From Frigoriglobus tundricola (GTDB taxonomy: Bacteria > Planctomycetota > Planctomycetia > Gemmatales > Gemmataceae), in contig NZ_CP053452.2 in the NCBI RefSeq assembly GCF_013128195.2, positions 9,548,001-9,612,000 on the forward strand: 64,000 bases of DNA, written 5' to 3'. The position numbers and the translations under genes were made by a program. Below, in pieces: positions 50,281-59,312 of the stretch. Every line of letters begins with the position of its first letter. Position 1 is the stretch's first letter. The notes under the pieces are model-generated. The model had not been told where the DNA came from and ran no database searches. It saw only the letters and a program-made list of their open reading frames with translations.

Positions 50281-50388
50281 GTGTTTGGCCGGGCGGGTAC
50301 CCAGGAGCTTGTCGAACTCCCCAGCGGATAACCCCGTGAACATGCGGAAGAACGACTGCTTCCGAACCAGCTTCTCGTAATTCGTCAT
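50281..50388 (-). pseudogene. Transposase N-terminal stub
   Basis: From ATG 50388 the frame reads MTNYEKLVRKQSFFRMFTGL and SAGEFDKLLGTRPAKH, the start of a planctomycete transposase family (IS5-like DDE group). Nothing of the catalytic part follows, as the frame ends near 50281. It marks the left side of a disturbed region. Confidence 0.55.
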
Positions 50389-50700
50389 GCCGACCAAATA
50401 GCCAACCGGCCGCTATTCTGCAACGAGTCTAATTTTTACGGCCAGATCCCCCTTGCGTGGGGGGATTCTTTGGGCACCAAAACATGCCGCTCGCGCCCAA
50501 TCGGTTCGCGCACTGGATGACGAACAACACCCACGTCGGCAAGAAGTGTGGGCACACCTACCGATATCAGAGCCGGAGCGACAGCCATTCGAAGGCGATT
50601 AATGGCGGGTAGCACGAGCGAACCGCCCGCGAGTTCGTGACGCGTGTGGGTTTTCAATTTGTTCGACTGCATTCCTTGTGCGCTAAGCCGGTAGCGTCTC
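50389..50700. other. Stretch with no firm gene
   Basis: A 42-codon plus-strand frame from ATG 50484 (MPLAPNRFAHWMTNNTHVGK) has a protein-like composition and may be a remnant, but I cannot assign it. Other frames here look like shadows. Confidence 0.35.
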
Positions 50701-50976
50701 CTACCCGCTCTTCGCGTCCAAGAATTCACACACGGCCTTCGCCCACGCCGTTTCCTCGTCGCACCCGTGTTGGTCCCGGTACTCCAAAAACAACTCGTGG
50801 AGTTGTTCGGGGACGATCAGCACGCGGTCAACGTCCGGCAACTTTGCTGTTTCTTCCTTCGGTTGCGCGAGTTCGCGGGCGATGTCCACCCACGAGAGTA
50901 CGGCGAAACCGTTTCGGGGAGACCGAGCCTGTCCCCCGGATTGCCCCACGGCAGATTCGCCCGCCTCTTGGCGCAC
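50701..50976 (-). CDS. Small unknown protein
   Basis: The 91-residue product from GTG 50976 has a C-terminal helical part (VDRVLIVPEQLHELFLEYRD, then DEETAWAKAVCEFLD). It lies 15 bases after the gene at 50992-51396, so the two may be an operon. I do not recognise the family. Confidence 0.45.
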   Translation of the reverse strand: MRQEAGESAVGQSGGQARSPRNGFAVLSWVDIARELAQPKEETAKLPDVDRVLIVPEQLHELFLEYRDQHGCDEETAWAKAVCEFLDAKSG

Positions 50977-50991
50977 GGGCCGTTCCGTCCA

Positions 50992-51396
50992 TCAGCTCTG
51001 CCTATCCGCATCCCAAGGTCCTGCGTGCTCGCTCTCAAGGATCAACCGGTTCACCTCGTCCGGCGTGTACCGACGTACGCGCTCGGGCGCGACGCCCAGC
51101 GTGAGTTGGTAGCCATCTCGGTCGCAGAACATCTGTGCGACCCCGTCGAAGACGATCCCACCCGGGAGTTCGACCCATGCGTGTGGGAACGGCAGGCCCC
51201 ACTCGGCCACCGCGACTTCGCCGTGGCAAAGGACCACATCATCGGCCACGTGCGCGAGGAAATACTCGAGCGCCTTGATGTAGCACTTCTTCGGGTACGC
51301 ACGCACCGGACAGGTGCCCACGCGCAGCTCGGCCGGCACATCAGTTTGGTGCGGGGCGAGGCGGCGTTTGAATTGGTTCCGCGGCCGACGGGTCAT
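50992..51396 (-). CDS. Unknown protein with HAWVEL-type core
   Basis: The 134-residue product has a basic N-terminus and a core with CHGEVAVAEWGLPFPHAWVE, followed by GGIVFDGVAQMFCDRDGY. The order Cys-His and FDGV is reminiscent of transglutaminase- or NlpC-like proteins, but a firm link cannot be made. It lies in front of the plasmid-like segment. Confidence 0.55.
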   Translation of the reverse strand: MTRRPRNQFKRRLAPHQTDVPAELRVGTCPVRAYPKKCYIKALEYFLAHVADDVVLCHGEVAVAEWGLPFPHAWVELPGGIVFDGVAQMFCDRDGYQLTLGVAPERVRRYTPDEVNRLILESEHAGPWDADRQS

Positions 51397-52576
51397 GCGG
51401 TCGTTTTATGTATCGACGACCCTGGCACAGGGCATGTCTGCCATCGGGCGGGGACCCGATTCCCCATCCGGCTCGGGTATCACGCACGGTTCGAACGAAT
51501 CACAAACATCGAAAAGGGACCGTGCGGGGGTCGTCCGGTGGGGCCGATGGCATCTCGATCCGAGCGCGGATACACGCCCGTGCGATGTCCGTGGGTCGCC
51601 GTTTTCCTCACGAGGAATCCCGAACGTGGTTAAACAGACGTCATGTCAAAAGGCACCCGCGAGTGCCAACCGACCGCCGGAAGCGGGACGCGAACAAACG
51701 GGTGCGAGGTAGACTCGGAGGGACGCAACGGCTCCGATCACAGGCCCGCTGGAAAGTGAGGGAAACTACTCCGGTTCGCCGGACTTGTATCTCCTGCGTT
51801 CGAAAAGGACCAGTGATCTCTGCCGCTCCGGGCCAACGGGGCGCCCGGTGACCGCTCCCTGTGCCGGCCCGATTCTTCGCGCGGAGAGAGCGCCGACGTA
51901 AACAGGGCGGCAGCGGCGCACAGTTGGGTGTCGGTTGCTTCCTTGCCCGCTCACGCCGACGGTGTGCGGCGGCGAAACAATTCGCTCGCCTTTCCCTCCT
52001 CCGCGTGCGCGGGTGGCGGTCATCAACGCAATTTGCGGGCAAGGGCTCGCGAGTCGTTTCTGGAAACCGAGCGGCTCCCACGGACCGAGCCGGTGGGCAT
52101 TCGAGCCACCCCAGCGGCAACAACCACGGATCAGAAACGTTCGCTGAACGCCAAGGTCGGTGAGGGAAACCCGCGAAAATCAAAGGACAGTGGGTAGTCG
52201 AAGCGACTGGGGTTTCAACCGCTGTCGGCGGGAGGGTTCAAAGACGACACCATTGTACGAGAGGCCGAACCGGGTCAGGCAGAAACCGCGGACGCCGTCG
52301 TGCGCGACGCCAGTGCAAGAAGTGTTCAGGGCCACGAAACAGTGAGGTGTTGGGCGGTGCGTGGAAACAGCGTTTGGCTTACGTCGGGGCCTCACGCGGT
52401 TTTCTGGATGAACTCTGCATTCGGGTTTCACAGGCTGCCGGTGTTGGTGTCGGAGTGCTCGACGTGTGATTTCCGTTCGGGACCGCGGTTCAGGCAGAGC
52501 ACGCGGCCGGGGCGGTGCCACACGGCCGGGTTTGTTAACGGTGATTGCCCTCTGCGGCGGCCGGAACGGGAAGTTG
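51397..52576. other. 1.2-kb stretch with no supported gene
   Basis: All frames over 60 codons here overlap one another on both strands, lack family motifs, and have the Arg/Pro/Ser-rich composition of high-GC shadow frames. I see no RNA gene. It may be decayed sequence at the border of the second mobile segment. Confidence 0.45.
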
Positions 52577-52960
52577 TCAGGGCCGGTCGGTCGCCAGCGT
52601 GATGGTGACACATGTGCCCCCGTCGTCGTCGGTCCCACAGACGACCTCGAACGCGACCCGCCCGGCCGCGATGTCGAACGCGACCGCGTACCGGTCCGCG
52701 GGCGGGGCCTGAACGACGTAGAAGTGAATCATGTCGAGAACGCCTTCGCGTTGCAGCTCCTCGGACACGTCATCGGCGAACCGCATCCACTCTATGGCGT
52801 CGATAACCGCCTTGAGGTATGCGGACCGGGTAAACGCCACGGGGACGGTGAACCCCTCCCGGGCCGCGGTCTCGGTCACGTCGATGAGTTCGCCGTCCTC
52901 GATGGCACGGGCACGCGAGTAAATCTTTGGGGCGGAAACGGGTTTCTGAATCGGGGCCAT
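52577..52960 (-). CDS. DUF6573-family protein, copy 1
   Basis: The 127-residue product reads PKIYSRARAIEDGELIDVTE, VPVAFTRSAYL, and ends GTDDDGGTCVTITLATDRP. This is the DUF6573 pattern (an S/YxRAxAIEDGxLxDVTE start and ITLxxxxD end) found on plasmids and phages. A second copy lies at 53956-54339. The role is unknown. It is on the same strand as the RadC and Api92-like genes, in a plasmid-type accessory cluster. Confidence 0.82.
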   Translation of the reverse strand: MAPIQKPVSAPKIYSRARAIEDGELIDVTETAAREGFTVPVAFTRSAYLKAVIDAIEWMRFADDVSEELQREGVLDMIHFYVVQAPPADRYAVAFDIAAGRVAFEVVCGTDDDGGTCVTITLATDRP

Positions 52961-53092
52961 ACTTCTCGTGCGAAAAAAGCCGGGGGCACCGTGCCCCCGG
53001 GGATGAATTATCCCGGGCTTCCCGAACCGAACGAGCGGGGCGAGAAACGGGGAGGGAGCGGAAACCGCTCCCCTCGGTGACGCGGGCGAGGG

Positions 53093-53578
53093 TTACAGGG
53101 TCCCGGCGTCGGCGAAACTGTAGTACCCGTCGCGGGTGAGAATCAGGTGGTCGAGGAACTGGATGCCCATCAGGGCGGCGGCCTCCTTCAGCCGCCGCGT
53201 CACGTCGAAGTCCTGCGGGGACGGGGTCGCCACACCGGCCGGGTGGTTGTGGGCGACGATCAGGGCACTGCTCGCGGTCTGGAGGGCCACCCCCATGACC
53301 AGCCGCACGTCCACCGGGGCGAAGTTGAACCCGCCCGTGTACAGCTTCACCCACCCGAGCACCTCGCGGGCCCCGTTCAGGCACACCAGCACGAACTCCT
53401 CCCGGAGTTCCATCGTGTCCGCGTCCCACACGGACCGGAGGTATTTCTCGCAACTCACCGCCGAGGCGACGACGAACGGCATTTTCTCCTGCTTGTCGGT
53501 CCGGGGCCGCCCGCGGCGGTAACTCACTTTCAGTTCGGCGAGGGACGGGGTACGGTCAAACGTGTTGAGGGTAATCAT
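53093..53578 (-). CDS. RadC-type JAB domain protein
   Basis: The 161-residue product starts at ATG 53578 and has the JAMM zinc pattern: Glu in REEFVLVCLN, then HNHPAG with two His, and SPQDFDVTRRL with Ser and Asp. It lacks the helix-hairpin-helix region of chromosomal RadC, as usual for plasmid and phage JAB proteins. Such proteins are DNA-linked or deubiquitinase-like peptidases of unclear role. About 76 bases separate it from the next gene. Confidence 0.88.
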   Translation of the reverse strand: MITLNTFDRTPSLAELKVSYRRGRPRTDKQEKMPFVVASAVSCEKYLRSVWDADTMELREEFVLVCLNGAREVLGWVKLYTGGFNFAPVDVRLVMGVALQTASSALIVAHNHPAGVATPSPQDFDVTRRLKEAAALMGIQFLDHLILTRDGYYSFADAGTL

Positions 53579-53654
53579 GGGTGCAATTCCTTTTTTTGGT
53601 TTCCTTCTCGGCGGCCGGGGTTTCCGTCCCCGGCCGCACATTTCACTTCTTCGG

Positions 53655-53948
53655 TCATTCCGGCCGGGACGCGGTGCGGTTTACCCCGCCCCGGTCCCGG
53701 CTCAGTCGCTCCCGGATTTCTTCCGAGAGGCTCGTGTACGGCGAGAGCACGCGGTCGAGGTGCTCGACCGTGCGGATTTCGCCCGCCCGGCACCCGGCCC
53801 ACAGGAGCGGCTCGGGCTCGTCGTCCGGGTTCCCGAACTCGAGGTCCCGTTCGTCCCAGACCTGGGCGAAAAAACTCGAGAGCGGGCGGTCCCAGCCGAC
53901 CACAACGACGGTGTACGGCTCGCGGCCGCGGAGTTCGTAGCGTGACAT
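53655..53948 (-). CDS. 97-residue unknown accessory protein
   Basis: The product starts MSRYELRGREPYTVVVVGWD behind a GAGGGA site, then SFFAQVWDERDLEFGNPDD. It is acidic and has alpha/beta character. It ends at 53655, about 76 bases before the RadC start, and begins seven bases after the DUF6573 gene stop. So it belongs to the same operon. No family is recognised. Confidence 0.65.
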   Translation of the reverse strand: MSRYELRGREPYTVVVVGWDRPLSSFFAQVWDERDLEFGNPDDEPEPLLWAGCRAGEIRTVEHLDRVLSPYTSLSEEIRERLSRDRGGVNRTASRPE

Positions 53949-53955
53949 GCGTCCC

Positions 53956-54339
53956 TCAGTCCTCATCGGGAAGCATTACGGTTACGCACGGGCTCCCGTC
54001 GTCGGCGGGCCCGCACACGGCTTTCAACTCGACCAGTGGGGGCTCGCCGTCGCGGTTGTCGTTCCGCACGTGCAGGTGGTAGCGGAGCTCCGCACCGAAC
54101 CCGCGGCCCCGGCGAATCGCGACCAGGAGCATGAACAGCACGTCCCACAGCCGGCCCCGCTCGTCTTGGTCCCCGACCCCGGTCGGCACGGCCACGTACT
54201 CGGCCCACAGGGCGGCGGTCACGGCCACGGGGATTCGGAACCCGGTTTCCTTTGCGACTTCGGTCACGTCAATCAGCACCCCGTCGGCCATCGCCTGCCC
54301 GCGGGTGTAGGCATCAATCACGGTCCATTTCTCGGTCAT
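53956..54339 (-). CDS. DUF6573-family protein, copy 2
   Basis: The 127-residue product from ATG 54339 starts MTEKWTVIDAYTRGQAMADG and has VLIDVTEVAKETGFRIPVAV, GRLWDVLFMLLVAIRRG, and the end ADDGSPCVTVMLPDED. It is closer to the DUF6573 family consensus than copy 1. The frame to 54816 without start motif is a shadow. The gene begins the chain 54339-53093 of accessory genes. Confidence 0.85.
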   Translation of the reverse strand: MTEKWTVIDAYTRGQAMADGVLIDVTEVAKETGFRIPVAVTAALWAEYVAVPTGVGDQDERGRLWDVLFMLLVAIRRGRGFGAELRYHLHVRNDNRDGEPPLVELKAVCGPADDGSPCVTVMLPDED

Positions 54340-54425
54340 CGTTTGCTTTCCTTTTTCGTTTCGGGCGGAACCGCTCTCTCGCGGCCCCGCCGGTGTTGCT
54401 TCGCTCTCGTAACCGGCCGCGGTTC

Positions 54426-54956
54426 TCAGCAGTCTGGCACCCGGTCCACTTCGACGTGGTCGCAGGCCCAGCACTCGTCGGTGCCGACTCCCGCCGAGCA
54501 CCGGTAGCACCCGGCGAAGTCGCCGAGCGGCTCGAAGTAGTGCAGCTCGAACGCCAGGTCCGGGAACAGCTCCGACGCCTTGAGGACGACGGGCCACGGT
54601 TCGCACCACGCGGTCTCGAAGTGCACCGACGCGGTGAGGGTGCCGGCGGCCTCGGTCGCGTCGCCGTACCGCGGCTCCGTCGCGTTGCTGTTCGTCCCCC
54701 AGTTGCGACAGCACCACAGGTAACCCCACTTGTCGTAGGCGTGAACCGGGAACCCGCCGGACAGGTCCGGGTTGCTCTCCAACCACGCGTAAAACGCCTC
54801 GTCCAGCTTCCGCCACTCCGGCGGGTACGGGACGAACCGGTTGAAGTCGAACACCGTCTCCCGGCCGTCGCCGTCTCCCTTCGCGAACTCCAGGAACTCA
54901 CGCACCCGTTCCGCCCGCCCGCTGACCTCCACTTCGCACCTGCACCAGTTCGGCAT
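54426..54956 (-). CDS. Api92/YubB (DUF1281)-like plasmid protein
   Basis: The 176-residue product starts MPNWCRCEVEVSGRAERVRE and shows the ferredoxin-like pattern of Api92/YubB proteins, with DFNRFVPYPPEWRKL, then WGYLWCCRNWGTNSNA and VHFETAWCEPWPVV. These sit on plasmids and phages and have no known function. The C-terminus has Cys-rich CYRCSAGVGTDECWACDH, which may be a zinc ribbon. It is divergent from the DNA-binding protein gene at 55144. Confidence 0.85.
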   Translation of the reverse strand: MPNWCRCEVEVSGRAERVREFLEFAKGDGDGRETVFDFNRFVPYPPEWRKLDEAFYAWLESNPDLSGGFPVHAYDKWGYLWCCRNWGTNSNATEPRYGDATEAAGTLTASVHFETAWCEPWPVVLKASELFPDLAFELHYFEPLGDFAGCYRCSAGVGTDECWACDHVEVDRVPDC

Positions 54957-55064
54957 AACCCTCCTATCGTTTCGGGCCGGCGGTTTCCCCCGGCCGCGTT
55001 GTCGTCCGGACCGGCGGGCCCGCTCGTCGGGTTCCGCCTCCGTATCTACACGGAAACTATACTT

Positions 55065-55108
55065 TCTCTAGAGACATGTCAAGTTATTCTCTTGCATATC
55101 TCTAGAGA
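55065..55108. promoter_or_regulatory. Two TCTCTAGAGA palindromes between divergent genes
   Basis: Identical palindromes TCTCTAGAGA lie at 55065-55074 and 55099-55108, 34 bases apart, in an AT-rich stretch before 55144 and before the Api92-like gene. They look like a paired operator for a small DNA-binding protein. Confidence 0.6.
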
Positions 55109-55143
55109 CGAGAGTATTCTTTCGGAAACGGAGGTGGTAACCG

Positions 55144-55416
55144 ATGGCAAAACGGCGGGTGACGCCCGGCACGGGGCAGTTGAACCTGGAGATCGAAACG
55201 GTGTTACTGGACCGGCTCCGGGCGTTCGGGCGGGACCGGGGCGAGAAGATTCGGCACGTGGTCGAGATGGCTCTCCGCCGGCACATGGACAACCCGCCCC
55301 CGCCGCCGAAGCCGCCCGAGGTGGTGCCGCTGCCCCCGGTCACGTCCCCGGCCCCGGCGGCGACCGCCCCGCGGGCACCCGGGACGGAACCGAAACCGGC
55401 GAAGAGGCCGAAGTGA
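55144..55416 (+). CDS. Small ribbon-helix-helix-like DNA-binding protein
   Basis: The 90-residue product starts MAKRRVTPGTGQLNLEIETV after a GGAGGT site, and continues LLDRLRAFGRDRGEKIRHVV, EMALRRHM. This is the beta-strand then two-helix pattern of RHH transcription factors. A proline-rich disordered tail follows. Two palindromes upstream are a likely self-operator. It could be a copy-number or partition regulator. Confidence 0.7.
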   Translation: MAKRRVTPGTGQLNLEIETVLLDRLRAFGRDRGEKIRHVVEMALRRHMDNPPPPPKPPEVVPLPPVTSPAPAATAPRAPGTEPKPAKRPK

Positions 55417-56348
55417 CGGCACCGTTCGGCCCCCACCACTTACCGGCCTCTTCCCCACCGCCCCGGTCTCACGCTCCGGAGAACCGAACGACGTTCGGGC
55501 CGCGACGTGCCGGCGGGCGGTCGAACCTCGGCAGTGGAACACGCCCCGGCCGTCGAGTTCTGTGCCGCGGGGTTCGCCGCCGGACGGGCGACGGTGCGGC
55601 CCCGAATCGCGGACCCTGCGGGCGAAGTTCGAGCCCCCGAACGGCGACGGCCCGCGTTTTCCGTCGGGCGGGGGACCGGGGTTCCGCCCGCCCCACTGAA
55701 AACCCCGGTCCCCCGCCCGACGGAAAACCGACACCACCGGCAGCGGAACTCTTCTCCCGAACCGCTCGGGGATCTATCTGTTGCGAAGTGGCCGTCCGGG
55801 AACAACGAGCGAGTCACTTCGGTCGGAACCGCCGGCGGGTGCGACGGACCCGGGGCGTTCGACCCGCGCCGGGAGATCTTGTTTCCGCTCCCGCGACACA
55901 GCCCCCGCCCCCTCCGGGCCTCCCCCGTCGCCGTCGGTCGCCGGTCCGCGGTGCTCACCCCCGGCTGGCACCGAGACCGGCGGCCGCGCGGGGACGGGCT
56001 TCCGTCGGGCCATCCTTCCGAGCCCGAGGGAACCGGGTGCGGCGGCGGATCGTTCCGTTCGGCCGGGATTGCATATTGAGGAACCTGCCGTGCGAGCCGA
56101 CGTCACGACCGCGGCTGTTACCCACTGTCTCATTCCTCTCACCGCCGAGGCGCACAGTGCGGTGTCCGTGGCACCGGCGCGGGCGCGGCCCGTTCCCGGC
56201 CGATCGTGCCGCGAGCCCAAGTTGGTGCACCGAGCGCCGACCGCGTCGCGGGTAGAATAAACGGTACGCCTTCCAGTTCGTCACCGCCCCTGTGGGCGAT
56301 GGCCCGAGGGCGACCCGCAGAACTTCCAATTCCTCTCGGAGACCGACC
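55417..56348. other. 0.9-kb stretch with a giant hairpin and no gene
   Basis: Frames here overlap on both strands with high-GC shadow composition. The main feature is a 27-bp inverted repeat at 55656-55728. Nothing else could be assigned. Confidence 0.45.
55656..55728. repeat. Perfect 27-bp inverted repeat
   Basis: Arms at 55656-55682 and 55702-55728 are exact reverse complements around a 19-base loop. The arms start GTTTTCCGTCGGGCGGGGG. A transcript either way would end in a tract with few T, so it can be a bidirectional terminator-like hairpin or a mobile element remnant. Confidence 0.85.
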
Positions 56349-56678
56349 GTGTACGTGACCCTCGTCTGCGTCGGCGGCCCCTTCGACGGCAGGGAGATGC
56401 CGCTCCCGGAGTGCGGTTCGGAGATCGTCATCCCGAACTTCCTGCTCGCGCAGTCGGAAGTCTTCGGGCGGATCTACGAGGCCGTGCTCGAGGACGACGA
56501 GCGCAACGACGACCCGCAACGAATCGGCGACCTCATCAAGGAACACGGGGAGGAGCTCAGGGGCGGATCGACGTCGGCGTCCTTGTACCGGGTCCACGCC
56601 GAGTCGTTCCTGTTCGTGCGGACCTTGTCGAACGCCGAATGGCGCGAGTGGACCGAGCGCCAGCGGCGCGAGGGGTGA
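56349..56678 (+). CDS. Small unknown protein
   Basis: The 109-residue product starts at GTG 56349, reads YVTLVCVGGPFDGREMPLPE, and ends with ASLYRVHAESFLFVRTLSNA. The CVGGPFDGxxM start is a pattern I have seen in small bacterial proteins of unknown role. A GGAG site precedes it. It stands alone, about 230 bases before the PLP gene end. Confidence 0.6.
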   Translation: MYVTLVCVGGPFDGREMPLPECGSEIVIPNFLLAQSEVFGRIYEAVLEDDERNDDPQRIGDLIKEHGEELRGGSTSASLYRVHAESFLFVRTLSNAEWREWTERQRREG

Positions 56679-56912
56679 GGCGGGCGCCGAGAGCCAAGCG
56701 ACCCCACGCCGCGGGCGCCCGTTCCACGGGCCGACGACGGCCGGAACGTGACCGGGCTCCCGTCCGGCCCGGACGGGGCTCGCGAACGCGACCGGCGCGG
56801 GCGCATCGTCCGGTTCGCGTCGCCAGCGCCGGCCATCGGAGCCTCGTCCCGCGCCCGTCGGATCGACGGGACGTCGAACAGAATCACCACGTCCCGCGCC
56901 GCGATCGGGGAC

Positions 56913-58121
56913 TCACGCCGCCAGCCGCAGGGCTTCCGTGAGCTGGGTGACCTCCGTTGGTTCGAGTTCCCGGTCCGGGAGTGCGAGCCGCACCAGCCCC
57001 CCCGGGTAGGTGGTGGCCGCGACGCCCGCGTCCCGGAGCCGGTTCCTGAGCCGCTGGGGGTCCGCGGCTCGGACCGCGTCCCGTTCGGCCTTCAGCAGGA
57101 GGATCCGGGACCGGAGGTTCCGGTCCGGGAGCAGCGGCCGCCACCCCGACCGCTCGGCCGCGGCCGTCACCGCCACCGAATTCCGGCCCTCTTCGGTCCC
57201 CGCTGCGGGGACGATCTGGTCCCCCGCCGCGGCCCGGGCGGTGAACAATGACACCAGGTTCACCGTCTCGCCGGCCCCGCCGAGGTCGCTCCTCTCGATT
57301 TGCGTGGAGAGCGCGAGCAGCGGGTCGTCGATGGTGCCGTCGGCGATTGCACTCTCCAGGGTCGTGTCGATGACGGTCCGCGAGCGGGGCCGCCCGTAGA
57401 ACCCGAGCCCCATCGGGTGGTGGGCGGCCAGCCACTTGTGGCACCCGGCGATGTACAGGTCGCAGCACCCGGTCCGCACCGGCCCGCGGGTGTGGCAGAA
57501 GTCCTGGGCCCCGTCCACCGCCACGAAGCACACCTCGCCGGCGGCCTCCGCGGCCCGCACGATCCGCTCGACCGGGAGCCGGACCCCGAGGTGGCCGACC
57601 GCGGTCAGGAACAGCCCGTCGCACCGGCCGCGGGCGTACGCCCGGCCCACCACATCAACGAGTTCGGTCTCGTCGATCCGGCCCGCGAGCGCGTCCTCCC
57701 GCACCGCGACCGTGGTGACCGCCCGGCCCGCCCGTCGGGCCGCGTCTTCGAGCACGGCGTGGTACGGCGGCCACCCGAGGTCGGTAGTGAGCACGTTGCG
57801 GCACGGCCCGAACAGCAGCCGGGCAGCGAGCTTCATCAGCTGGGCGGAGCGGTTGGCGATCAGCACGGGCAGGTCCGGGCCGTGCCCCACCAGGGAGCCG
57901 AGGGCCCGCTTCAGCTCTGTTACCCCGGCCCACGCCGCGAGTCCGGGGTACCGGTCCCGCATTTCTCGGGGACAGGCCGCCAGTCCGTGCGTCAGGAACC
58001 GGTCGAACAAAGCGGACGCCCCTTCCGCGGCGGCGAGGGCGGCGGCGTCCTGATGGGCCCGGAGGGCCGACGGCGAGATGCGCCCGAGGCGGGCGGTGTC
58101 GAGGTACAACAGGTCGGGCAC
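56913..58121 (-). CDS. PLP-dependent class-V aminotransferase-like enzyme
   Basis: The 402-residue product starts MPDLLYLDTARLGRISPSAL. A class-V fold is supported by VDGAQDFCHTRGPV and CCDLYIAGCHKWLAAHHPMG, with the PLP-binding Lys of HKW. Family members are cysteine desulfurases and related enzymes that use PLP. No conserved active-site Cys loop can be pointed to. The membrane protein upstream is 28 bases away on the same strand. Location in a plasmid-type segment makes a housekeeping IscS role unlikely. The substrate is unknown. Confidence 0.8.
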   Translation of the reverse strand: MPDLLYLDTARLGRISPSALRAHQDAAALAAAEGASALFDRFLTHGLAACPREMRDRYPGLAAWAGVTELKRALGSLVGHGPDLPVLIANRSAQLMKLAARLLFGPCRNVLTTDLGWPPYHAVLEDAARRAGRAVTTVAVREDALAGRIDETELVDVVGRAYARGRCDGLFLTAVGHLGVRLPVERIVRAAEAAGEVCFVAVDGAQDFCHTRGPVRTGCCDLYIAGCHKWLAAHHPMGLGFYGRPRSRTVIDTTLESAIADGTIDDPLLALSTQIERSDLGGAGETVNLVSLFTARAAAGDQIVPAAGTEEGRNSVAVTAAAERSGWRPLLPDRNLRSRILLLKAERDAVRAADPQRLRNRLRDAGVAATTYPGGLVRLALPDRELEPTEVTQLTEALRLAA

Positions 58122-58149
58122 GAAGATCCTCCCACGGGCGGCGATCGGA

Positions 58150-59061
58150 TCATAGCGCCCCCTCGGCGCGATCCAAGAGGTCCCGGACCGAAATCGCGTA
58201 GATCCTCAAACGCTCCCACCGGTCAGCGGCCAGGCGCACCGCGCGGCGGTCGAACACCAGGGTGAACCGCACCGTGCGCGACCGCTCGTCCAGTTCCTGG
58301 GTGCCGACGGCCCGGTCCCCGTAGATCCCGAAGTCCGCGGGGCCGTCGGGCTCCTCGGCCAGGTCCGACTCGCGAACCAGATACACCCGCAGCCCGTGCG
58401 CGTGCTGGTCCTCGATCCACGGGAAAATCGCCGCGGTCGGAAACGCGGCGTGGGCGGGCCACAGGTGCTCGGGGAGGATGACGATGCGCTGGACGAGGAC
58501 GCCCCGGTGGGCGGCCCCGAAGTTCTCCCGCATGCTCTGCCGGCCCGGCGGGTCCTGCCAGTAGTCCTTGCTCCGGACCCACGCGACCGACCGGTACTCG
58601 CGCACGTCCGGGCTCCGGAGTAGCCGCTCGTACACGGTCCGCCACGTCTCGGTCCCGGCGAACACGATGGCCCCGTCGGCCAGCCCGCCGAGTTGGGCGT
58701 TGATCGACGCCAGCTTGAGCGCGGCGGCCTCCCGGAGCACCGGGTCGGTCTGCTGCACGAGGCGGGTGAGCGTCGCGCAGAACGCCAGGTACTGCTCGTA
58801 CAGCTCGTGCTCGGGGGCGACCGTGAGCGGCACCGCGAGGCGCTCGAGCACCTCGTTGCGCCGTCGGTCGCGGGCCTCCTCCTGCTCGGTGTAACTGACG
58901 AACAGCCCGGCCAGCACGCTGACCAGTGCGCCGAGCACGGCCAGTTGCGCTTCGGGCGGGGCGAGGGCGGAGACGAGCGCCATCGTCAGCGAGCCCACGA
59001 GGGCGACGCCAGCGAACCGGAAGGTGAGGAGGACGGGACGGCGGGCGGGTGGGTGTGACAT
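58150..59061 (-). CDS. Membrane-anchored unknown protein paired with the PLP enzyme
   Basis: The 303-residue product has two N-terminal membrane helices (about 10-33 and 38-58). A helical segment EQEEARDRRRNEVLERLAVP follows, then a soluble domain with TWRTVYERLLRSPDVREYRS, VRSKDYWQDPPGRQSMRENF, and FGIYGDRAVGTQELDERSRT. This soluble pattern looks like a sensor or phospholipase D-like domain in some mobile gene pairs, but no HxK catalytic motif is seen. The downstream PLP gene begins 28 bases after its stop. Confidence 0.65.
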   Translation of the reverse strand: MSHPPARRPVLLTFRFAGVALVGSLTMALVSALAPPEAQLAVLGALVSVLAGLFVSYTEQEEARDRRRNEVLERLAVPLTVAPEHELYEQYLAFCATLTRLVQQTDPVLREAAALKLASINAQLGGLADGAIVFAGTETWRTVYERLLRSPDVREYRSVAWVRSKDYWQDPPGRQSMRENFGAAHRGVLVQRIVILPEHLWPAHAAFPTAAIFPWIEDQHAHGLRVYLVRESDLAEEPDGPADFGIYGDRAVGTQELDERSRTVRFTLVFDRRAVRLAADRWERLRIYAISVRDLLDRAEGAL

Positions 59062-59312
59062 GGGGAGACGGTACGCGAGGCCCCCGCGCTAGGCAAGGAA
59101 CGTCAAACGCCGTTTCCGATCGGAGTTGAGTAGCCCCGCCGAGGTGCGCTACGCTCGCGCGGCGACCGGGCATCGTGCCCGGCCGAATCCGGACGAACCC
59201 CATGGACCCACACGACGAAACGCACCGAACAGCCCCGTCACCCCGACCGACCGGGTGCCGAACCGAACGCCGTTCGGGTCTCCTCAACCTCGGCCTCCGA
59301 ACGGGCGCCCGA

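Noticed and set aside
51640..52200. Genes of 60-180 codons in this stretch
   Set aside because: Multiple overlapping frames with shadow composition and no family match.
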